Assembly: GCA_022497155.1 (NCBI GenBank)
Contig: MU385737.1
Location: 186,001 to 250,000, forward strand
Length of the DNA: 64,000 bases
Direction: 5' to 3'
Source of the DNA: Whalleya microplaca
Lineage: Eukaryota > Ascomycota > Sordariomycetes > Xylariales > Xylariaceae
In this document: piece by piece, positions 56,064-64,000 of the stretch
Layout: the number at the start of each line of letters is the position of its first letter
How positions within the stretch are numbered: the stretch's first letter is position 1
Program-made: the position numbers and the translations under genes
The notes under the pieces: model-generated
The model's database searches: none
Told to the model about the DNA's origin: nothing
Seen by the model: only the letters and a program-made list of their open reading frames with translations

Positions 56064-57962
56064 CTACAATTTTACTAGCATGAGTGCTAGAGGGGTGGCC
56101 AGCCCAATAAGCACAACAAATCCGACGGCCAAACCACGGCCTAAGGTTTGTGTTAGGTCGTGAACATGGAAGATATGAATAGGCAAAACTTACCAGAACC
56201 GGTGAAGAAATTCTGGTTCTCATCGGTAGTGTCTGAAAAATTAGATGTTAGTAACCATTGATTATATCTGAAGTCAGAGCCTGTAGTAACTCACCTCAAG
56301 GTGTGTGGCCTTCTCCCAGCCACCACTCTTCATCCTTTACCATTGTCGGTATCCTTGTTCGACCGACTGAAATGTCAGAGACATTTGGGCGTCCCGTATT
56401 TCTCTCCGTTAACGCAAACGTCTCTTCCAACGTGCGTTATTCTTACAGACACTATGTCTTCGACTTCTTCATTTCTCTCGGCCAAGTCAGTGGCCTCTCA
56501 TCACGTGGAAGTCCAATGACTTCGGAGACCAGGGAGCTCATCGGCAGTACCCTGGTCTATCTCGGTGCTGAACCAGACACAACTCAGCGCTGAGTCTGTC
56601 TTTCGAGCCAGACGGAGGCCATGAAGCCGTGAGAAGGTGGGGGTGGTGCTAGAAATTGCGGGGGGCAAACCAATGAACCCCATAATGAGAACGACCTTGG
56701 GGTTCTCATCTGAGAGGAATGTAAGTAGCTGGCAAGATAGAAAGTACACTTCATGTAATGGATCACTCACGCTGGAAAGACGAAAGTCTTCCAACAGACA
56801 ACATGAAATTGGAAAAGCCAGGGGCACGGAGGAGCGGGCAATCCTTCGCTGACCGCAGTAGGGTCAGCGGACTGGGAAGTTTTCCAATCGCTTGCGTCCC
56901 TTGGGTACCTTGCGTACCTTGGGTACCGGCATGTCCAAGGAGCAGTAAGGGCTGAAGTCCTGTTAGTCTATCACACACAGGAACAGACGTTTTATATGAA
57001 CATACCTCCAATGGGGTTTTAAACCCATGTCGGGCCAGGTCTCTCAGACGGAGAATCGCTGATATGAGTTAGCGGGTGTGCTTTCTGGCATTAATGAAGA
57101 CGACGAGCTGTTTCATTCATACCTCTGAGACCCCCTCCTGGACTTTCAGTACCTCCTGTGCCCTTGTTGGCCGTTGGAGGGTAAGCAGCACCTACTTCCT
57201 TTCCGTAGGGCTATAGTTTCACGATCGCCCCGTCCCACACATAACGGGTATCCGAACGCGAAGACTCTTAGCAGCGTGGCCACCCTAATGTGGCAGCTAC
57301 TTCGCTTAGTGGTCGAGGTGCTCCGTCGGGGCGACGGTTGTCCTCAGGGACAGACGTGTTTGTCGTGAAGATGGGGTCTGTATGGGGACAACCCAGTCGC
57401 TTGTTGTGTGGACTTAGTAGTGACAGTCCACAGCAACTCACAACTGCGGCCGGGTGCCACGATGGAGAACTTCCCAGGGTTCCCCTCTGGTATACCCAGG
57501 TGATGGTCACACTGATGTGACTCAAGGTGGCCCGGAGCCAGCGCCAAATACCCTCCATCTGGTTATAATATTAGTTGGACATGACGGACAGATCGAGAGT
57601 GAAGATTAGTGGTACGTACCGAGAATGGACACAGCCAGCCATCCCCGGTGTGTTGGTGAGGGATAGAGGCCAATGGAGAACCACACAGGGTTCATCCTCA
57701 GGAATGCTCGGAAGATAGGCATACCGAATCGACTCCAGTTTGGCCGGTGCCAACGTCATCTACCATTGGCCTGGCTGTGATGTTACTTAGATGTGGTGGT
57801 TAGGTTGAGGATTAAGGTCAGTGGAACGTACCAGTAATGACTCGATGAGTCAAGGAGTTAAAGAAGTTTCACTTCTTGACTATTCGTAGGCTCTTCTGAG
57901 CAAGTCGTCTGAGCCACGCGACGGGGCGGGCTGGCCAACATGCGGTGATGTGGCATGCTCAT
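56064..57962 (-). pseudogene. Candidate multi-exon gene, partly decayed
   Basis: No family is recognised. A run of consensus introns is visible on the minus strand. Exons 57210-57123, 57058-57006, 56951-56771 and 56709-56501 join in phases 1, 0 and 1 and stay open (GLRAILRLRDLARHGFKTPL, TQGTQGTQGTQ, NPKVVLIMGFIGLPPAIS). They end in two TGA codons at 56503-56498. Downstream, exons ending at 56295, then 56232-56194 and 56140-56064, keep phase and give an acidic segment (EEWWLGEGHTP, TTDENQNFFTGSG) plus a membrane tail (GLAVGFVVLIGLATPLALML). One TGA interrupts just before the donor at 56295. Upstream exons near 57774-57620 and 57558-57380 resemble each other. Possible start ATG at 57962. This could be a gene with a wrong model, two genes, or a pseudogene. 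Confidence 0.4.
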
Positions 57963-60137
57963 GGTCTATCTAACATGACCTTGGACGCCGCCACAGGCCA
58001 CAGAAGGCAATGTGATGGTAGCCTATTTGAGGCGGCACCACAGAGGAGAATGGGGCAGGATGCCGGGACAGTCCTCTCTCTCTCGACAATGTGACCAAAG
58101 GCTAGGTCTATTGGTCTGATGATTGATGTGAAGACTCTTGGAAGAATGGAGAAGAGGAGAGAGAGGAGAATGAAGGAGAGACGAGAGGGGAGAGGAGGGG
58201 AGAAGAGAGCTCCATTCTTCCAAGAGAGGAGAGAGGAGGAGAGAAGAGAGAAGGGAAGAAGGTCAAGGTAGGGTGAAAGTGTGGAGAGTAGAGTTAGGGT
58301 ATGGGGAAAGGTACCCTAATATATGTAGAGGGTTGAGGATGGAAGAGAAGAGAGAAGAGAAAGGTCAAGGGAGGGTGAAAGGTTGAAGAGTAGAGTCAGG
58401 GCATGTGAGAGGTGCCTTAATATATGTAGAGAGTTGAGGGGTGGAAGAGAAGAGAGAAGAGAAGAGGTGGAAAGTTGTTGAGTTGAAGAGGAAGAAGAGT
58501 TGGAAAAGGATGGGGGGGATGGGCCCTTTTATAGGTAATTCCTGGGATGACTCACCTCAAAGGACCTGCCTCGAGTAAGACCATGCAACAAACAGTTGAG
58601 ATGAAGGAACAGCAGGCACAGAGGCTAGGCAGAGGGTCTGCGGCCAATGGAGCGGGAGTGACTGACTTGAGAGAGGCTCCGCGGCCCCACGAGGCAGTCT
58701 CTGCCATCCCGTCATTGGCCGCAGGTAGCCCGGGTGAGAGCACGGAGGGGTGGGCGCCTACCCCGAAGGGCGGGCACCTACTCGGAGGCGGAGTTTTGTT
58801 CACATGATGCTGAGCACCCGCCTTAACAGTCTAGGGAGATGTAGCGCCGAGCCACAGTACCTAGGCAACTACAGATGGTTTTCAAGCTCTAATGGAAGGT
58901 AGTTATGCGCAGTGTAGGCGTGTAGGATGCCTTTGTGTTAGTTCTAGGCCTTGAGAGACATAGAAACCACCTAGTTAGCCCCTGTCTCTGAGTTTGTAAC
59001 TCTCCACTTAAGCCACAGTAAGAATTAACTTGATTATGTCCATCTGAACATGATTCTGTAATACGTAGACACATGTCATAAGCCAAGAGCCCAGATAAGC
59101 AATCAGTGTAGTCTGATCCCGTCCGGGGAAGCTAGCAAAGTGGCATCTCCACTCAGGGGCTCGCCACAACACCACAACACCACGCCTAAACGGGACGACA
59201 ACACAACACCACAAATGCTCTCAAGAAGGGCGCTTCGTCTAAATCGAAGCTTAATCCTTATCGAAATCGATTTAAAGGGAGGAAGAAGTTATCACGATGA
59301 ATAGATAGTCATGTAGATAGGGGGTTGGCGGGTTGGGACAAAGGCGGACCCCTATTCACACACATCGTGAACATTGGCATGCGCAGCGGGGCCGATTACC
59401 TCATTTAGAATGAACTGGCAGTTACAGGGAGTAACTAGCACATCAATTACCAAAGTCCGAGTTACAGGAGTGCGAATTGCAAGTGAGTTCAGAGTTCTAG
59501 TTGATAACAACGTTTCATAGTCTCTGACCAACACGCATGACCACTTACACGGGCCAAATCGCAGCAGGATTTCAAACCTAGTTGTCTAGCATCTATTAAT
59601 CACTAAAGAGCCTTGGTATCTTACAGTGGATGAGCCCAAGGCCTTGCCATTGCATAGTCTAGTCTAGATGGGCTTTAAGGGGCATTGGAGGTCACGTGCT
59701 CACACCTATCTCACCCCCTTTTCGCCCATTGATCAGACTGAACTGTCTGGGCCAAACTGACCTGTAGTTACAGCAGTCACGCGTCTGGGGGTAATCACAT
59801 GCCTAAAAGAACCAGCTATCTCAAGATGCTGATATAGATAGAAGAAGTCCAAATGGTACTGCTATGCTGCCTCTACATATGTATTGCTGCAAACTTAGCC
59901 ACTGTACATGCTAGTAATACACCACACGTTGAGTCATCCCATCTCTTCATATTGCGAAGTTATTCAGAGATTCCAACCTAGCTCTATTGTACGAACTGGC
60001 TGCCCTCGCGAATCCGGGCATAAGCTTCGGATATCGGTTTTGATACCCACAGTATCTACAGCGTAGCTAACCTAGTTGAATTTCTGCCCTGAAAAATCGA
60101 CCATACTCCATCTTCGCAACCCAAAGCATCACCCCAT
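57963..60137. other. Purine-rich and gene-free region
   Basis: GA-rich DNA at 58140-58515 contains a tandem 102-bp repeat. A short inverted pair (CTTGGAAGAATGGAG at 58136 and CTCCATTCTTCCAAG near 58210) is also present. The rest has no supported gene. CACAACACCA-type microsatellites occur near 59165-59215. Confidence 0.45.
58261..58464. repeat. Tandem 102-bp repeat, two copies
   Basis: Units at 58261-58362 and 58363-58464. Both begin GGTCAAGG, pass AGAGTAGAGT and CTAATATATGTAGAG or close variants, and end GAAGAGAGAAGAGAA. About 85-90 percent alike by eye. Confidence 0.75.
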
Positions 60138-61169
60138 CTACGCCTCAGCCCTGGGCGGCTCCGGCTTCACCGGCGGCGTCCCAGCCGCATTCTTCGCAGC
60201 CTCCTCAGCCCTCCGAGCCCTATACTCACGGAAGCGCTTCATCTTCGCCACACGCTGGGCATCGAGCGCCTCCTTGCGGCGGGCGATCTTGTCCTCGCGC
60301 TCGGCGCGCATCTCGAGCGCGATGGCCTTCGCCCTGCGGCGACGATGGCGCATGGCGACGCGCCGCGACCCGAGCTTGCGCTTCTCGGTGCGCACGAGGG
60401 TGCCGAGGCGCCAGCTCTCCTCGCGGTACGCGTACGAGCCGTCGCGCGCGAGCTTGATCACGCGCTCGTAGCGCGGGTGCGGGTTGCGCCCGTAGCCCTG
60501 GCGGACGACCTGGTTCGGGATGCCCGAGGCGGACAGCGGGGGCTCGGGCTGCGGCGGCGGGATCGGGGAGGCGGTCATGTTCAGGCGCCGCTTGCGCATC
60601 GCGTGGGGTAGGTAGGGGAGCTTGTCCGCCTTGTCGAAGACCACGCCGATGTACTGGCGCTTCGGGTGCTTCGCCGGGTCCTTGTAGTATTTCACGTAGC
60701 CCGTCGCTTTGGCGAAGATGGTGTGGTCGCGCCCCATGCCGCAGTTCTCGCCGGGGAACCATATGGTGCCGCGCTGTTTGTAGATTATGTTTCCGGGGAT
60801 CACGTATGAGTCTATGATTTCGTACGTTAGTCTCTTTTATCCTTTATTTTGCCTTGCCCGCAGCCGTGATCCCGAGTGTAGTGTCTAGCTCTACTGCAGT
60901 CGTATAGATAATGGTATAGATAGTGACATAGACATACCGCCCGACTTCTTAGCTCCTAGCTTCTTGGGAATCGTGCTCGAGTCCCGCAGCTTGTACATTC
61001 CCTGAGACTTGACGGCGGCATGTCTCCGACCTTCGACGGCGGCATTGTTCAGTCCTATCCTCAGCTGTCCCAATGATTCCTGTAGCTGTCGTAGCGTGGT
61101 GGGAGGTGCTATTCTCGACAGGTTAGCGGCAGCAGCCACTACGGGCCGATGCAATTGGGCGATTCGCAT
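60138..61169 (-). CDS. MRP7: Mitochondrial ribosomal protein bL27m
   Basis: The large-subunit protein of the mitochondrial ribosome, homologous to bacterial L27. Two exons (61169-60938 and 60811-60138) join in phase to give 301 residues. The N-terminus is Arg/Ala/Leu-rich and suits mitochondrial import ([20 protein letters not shown]). The L27 core is at about residues 63-150: [20 protein letters not shown], then [20 protein letters not shown] and [18 protein letters not shown] long basic Arg/Glu-rich C-terminal extension follows, as in fungal MRP7 proteins. It is divergent from LCL2 across a 430-bp shared promoter. Confidence 0.93.
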
Positions 61170-61601
61170 GGCCGCGGTCGTTATGGATCGTCGTCGAGGT
61201 CGGTTTGGACGGCGAGTTGTGAGGTGAATTGTTCTCCAAACGTGAAGCTCCGAATCCCAACCAAAATTTCGGCTTAGTCATTCATCCACGGCAAACCAAT
61301 CGATGATCGACCGACTCGCTAGGTACCTAAGTACTCCGAGCAGTTCCGAGGTCCGTAGCTGAGGTCGACAGACCAGGGTCCTACGATAACGATAAGGAAC
61401 TGAAAGTTGCCAGCAATGCCAATTCATACGCGAAGCGCCTATTCCGTACATCGTCGTCATAAGAACGAACAATTATACCGATTAACAGATTAGCTGTCCA
61501 TTCTCCCAATTCCTCACCCAAAACCACACAAATCCGCGAACAATACCCCTCCCCTCTTCCCCATCGCGAGGAGCTTCATTTCAACCTATCCCATCGCCAA
61601 A
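61170..61601. promoter_or_regulatory. Shared promoter of MRP7 and LCL2
   Basis: A 432-bp divergent intergenic region. Pyrimidine-rich (CCCCTCCCCTCTTCCCC type) just ahead of the LCL2 start. No specific site can be named. Confidence 0.45.
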
Positions 61602-62156
61602 ATGCAGTCCCTCTTCTCCGTCCTACTCCTAGCCCTCCTCTCCTCCGTCGCGCGCGCGCAGTTCGGCTTCTTCGAGCAGATGTTCGGCGGCGGCGGGCAG
61701 CAGCACCACCAGCAGCCGCCGCAGAACGTGCCGAGCGACTCGTCCATCTACCAGAGCAACTTCGAGCGCATGCACTGCGACAAGTACCTGTGTCCGGATA
61801 CCCTCGGTACGTAATACTCACTGTATCCCACCTACCTGTCCATCTCCCACACATACGTGCCCGTTCTAGTAGCAAATGAGAAGAGTGCGATCAAGCAGTA
61901 GTAAAAGGGGCACCGGGGAAAGCAATCTCATAGATATCTTTGATATACAAGACACTTCACAAAACCGATAAGCTAACAAGAGCTGTGTCAAATTTAAGCC
62001 TGCGTCCACTTCCCGCACCACTGCCCCTGCCCCTGGCCCGCGCACGAGGACAAGTTCGAGATGGGCGACGGCCACCGCATCTGCGTGTCCAAGGGGGGCT
62101 TCAAGGCCGGCGAGGCGGCGCGCAAGGTCGAGCTGGCGCGGAAGGGGATGCTATGA
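61602..62156 (+). CDS. LCL2: Long chronological lifespan protein 2 (secreted)
   Basis: A small secretory or ER-associated protein of fungi, linked to lifespan and probable ER-associated degradation. Two exons (61602-61806 and 61999-62156) join in phase to give 120 residues. The signal peptide is [20 protein letters not shown]. The conserved core reads [43 protein letters not shown] and [20 protein letters not shown], which matches the LCL2 family along its length. All six core cysteines are present. The 192-nt intron falls between CPDTL and ACVHF. Confidence 0.95.
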
Positions 62157-63016
62157 ACGAACTAGGCTGAGTATCGGAAGCGTGTATTTATGATCACCAT
62201 TGCCATCAAAAGCTGGCAGAATACAGTTGATGGAAGTATCATCCGTGGGAACTAGGAATGAAAGGAATTAGGCACGGAGTTGGAGTTTAAGTGATATCAA
62301 ATATCGACAAATATAGATTAAGTATATTCTGTCTGCCCGTCCTATAAACGACATGTCAATCAATCAATCAGTCAGTCAGGCAACCAGCAACCTAGTCACC
62401 ATCGTCACCACCACGCTATCAACCATTTTGATATTGAAACACCACTCAGTATCTTTCTTCCATCCATCCATCCTCCCTCCCTGTATTCTTGTAGCGTCGG
62501 TTAAGAAACACGATCGATGATGCAACGCAAAGAACGTTGCGGAAAAAACAAACACGAAAACATGAACAGCAGTGAAAGTATTGCTACAATAACAGCAGGG
62601 CTAGACCACCAATGCTCAACGGACGTAGCAAAAAAAAAAAAAAGCTGCGAGTACAGTATGTATGTGACAGGCAGACGATGACGATGACGATGACGATGAC
62701 GAATGTTCCCTCCTCCTCCCCTTGGAAAATCAATCAATCAATCAATCAACAGGAGCGTTACGCTCGCCTCGTTCTCGTCCGATAATAAAACCGCTCTGGC
62801 TGGGTGCTCTTTAGAGCAGCAACACAAGAAGAATTTGTTGGGGGAAAGGGAAAAAAATAAAAGGGTTTCCTCTCTTTATCAGACGCCTAAGCCTATTAAA
62901 CTCCATCCGGCATGCATATCATCGTCCCGAATTCGTATCCATCCATCCCGATTCCACCGGGTCCTACTCTTCTAAAAAATAATATTCCTTCGTCATCGTA
63001 GTGAATGTTCCCCTCT
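62157..63016. repeat. Convergent intergenic region with simple repeats
   Basis: Contains several microsatellites: (TCAA/TCAG)n at 62356-62385, an A-run at 62628-62643, (GACGAT)n at 62674-62702 and (AATC)n at 62729-62749. No gene between the convergent LCL2 and inhibitor-2 genes. Confidence 0.7.
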
Positions 63017-63853
63017 CTAGTCGCCGGCCCCGACCTTGGCACCGTTGATGGTGGGCATCGGGGGCACCTCGTCGTCGTCCTCGATCTCGTCGAGCGACTC
63101 GGGGTGGCCCAGGAACTTGGCGACGTCCTTCATCTCGTAGTGCTTCTTCCGCAGCTGCTCGAACTTGCGGTGCTTCTCACGCTCCTCGGCGTTCATCTCG
63201 CTGTACTCGTTCTCGGCGTCGTGGATGGGCGTGGCGTCCTCGTCGTTGACGTGCACCTTGCTCTGCTTGCGACCGGTCGCAAACTCGCCCTCCGGGACTT
63301 CCTCCTCGGGCTCGCCCAGCGACAGGCCGGGGATTTCCTCCCTCTGCAAGGGCTCGCCGTCCGACATGTCGTCGTCGCCGTCCTCGGAGGGCTCGTAATG
63401 TCGAGCGTAAGGCGTCTTGGGCTCGGTGATCTTCATGGTCGAAGTACGCTCTTGCTCGGTCAGGTAGAGGTTAGCCTCGTCCCACTTCAGGCGCTGGAAG
63501 TTCTCCTCGGTGTCAATCTGCGATGGGGTGCGTGATGATTGGCGGCGAGAGCCCGACGGACGGCTGGCAGCACTAGAAGACCGACGGCGACCGGCGTTCA
63601 CTTGCGTGTTCATGATAGTGAGCTCCTTTTCGGATAGATCCTGCTCCTTAGTGGGAGATACAGGAGGCGACCTTTGGAAAGAGTTCTTGAGGATGCCTGA
63701 TAGATACATATCAGTCAGTATGAGAGCCATCACCAACACGCCGCGAAAAGGGGGAGGGATCAAAGCTGCTGAGTATGACTAACCCTTAGGTCGCCTAGCC
63801 TCGGGTCGAGGAGGGTGATGGATAGCCTTGGGGCTTGTCTCGACTGTCGCCAT
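63017..63853 (-). CDS. GLC8: Protein phosphatase 1 inhibitor-2 homologue (Glc8/I-2)
   Basis: A disordered regulator of type 1 protein phosphatase in cytosol and nucleus. Two exons (63853-63784 and 63696-63017) join in phase to give 249 residues. All three PP1-contact regions are visible: KGILKN at residues 23-28, the SQIDTEENFQRLKWDEANLY segment with TMKITEPKTPYARH (which contains the GSK3-type TP site in family members), and the C-terminal REKHRKFEQLRKKHYEMKD helix. Acidic stretches (DEIEDDDEVP) are typical. The intron falls inside KGILK. Gene symbol is by analogy to yeast GLC8. Confidence 0.93.
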
Positions 63854-64000
63854 GATGATGGATATTGATGATGTTGGATTGTTGGACTGTTGGATGAGAG
63901 ATCAACTCGGAGATGGATTGTCGAAAAGCGGTGGTAAACAGGAGATAAGAGATTTAGTTTTCGGCAACGATGACGGGGCGGGTTCCTTGGATGTTATTAA
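63854..64000. promoter_or_regulatory. 5' flank of inhibitor-2 gene
   Basis: The 147-bp upstream flank that runs to the window edge. No specific site recognised. Confidence 0.35.

Noticed and set aside
60226..60762. Second long minus-strand frame in the bL27 gene
   Set aside because: It overlaps the L27 exon in another frame and is Arg/Ala/Pro-rich from composition alone.

Overview
The window is nuclear DNA from a filamentous ascomycete (Pezizomycotina, probably Sordariomycetes). Genes carry short GT-AG introns of about 45-190 nt. Families include a Zn(II)2Cys6/DUF3425 regulator, a HET-domain protein, an HsbA-type cell-wall protein, DUF6536 and DUF3716 proteins, LCL2, and single-copy fungal housekeeping genes. 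No bacterial operon features are present. Exon coordinates come from reading splice sites by eye and checking reading phase across each junction.

Region by region: 0.4-3.4 kb holds two convergent housekeeping genes, SDH3 (succinate dehydrogenase membrane anchor) and TAF6 (TFIID/SAGA subunit). 4.8-7.0 kb is a seven-exon zinc-cluster regulator. 8.7-16.1 kb carries three multi-pass membrane proteins of unknown function. 16.77 kb is a tRNA-Gly(GCC). 18.3-22.8 kb has an Arg/Ser-rich low-complexity protein and a GMC oxidoreductase. 23-27.6 kb combines a duplicated palindromic repeat, one arm of a long-inverted-repeat element, and a HET gene broken by one in-frame stop. 28.8-40.5 kb holds a secreted cysteine-module protein, an HsbA-like GPI protein, an omega-type glutathione transferase, a 1,310-residue alpha/beta-hydrolase-CorA fusion, and a DPP1/PAP2 lipid phosphatase. 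42.4-43.7 kb is a DUF3716 protein. 44-60 kb is a repeat-rich accessory island with an intact short long-TIR element, shuffled duplicated modules, long hairpins, an LRR-like gene, and a minus-strand exon-intron series that looks partly decayed. 60-64 kb returns to housekeeping: mitochondrial bL27, LCL2, and protein phosphatase inhibitor-2.

The genes do not form one pathway. Conserved genes at both ends frame a gene-poor, repeat-rich interior that holds accessory genes (HET, secreted cysteine-rich protein, DUF3716). No polyketide or nonribosomal-peptide cluster, CRISPR array or plasmid feature was seen. The most notable items are the broken HET gene, the hydrolase-CorA fusion, the one-module-per-exon secreted protein, the long-TIR family, and the decayed multi-exon locus at 56-58 kb.
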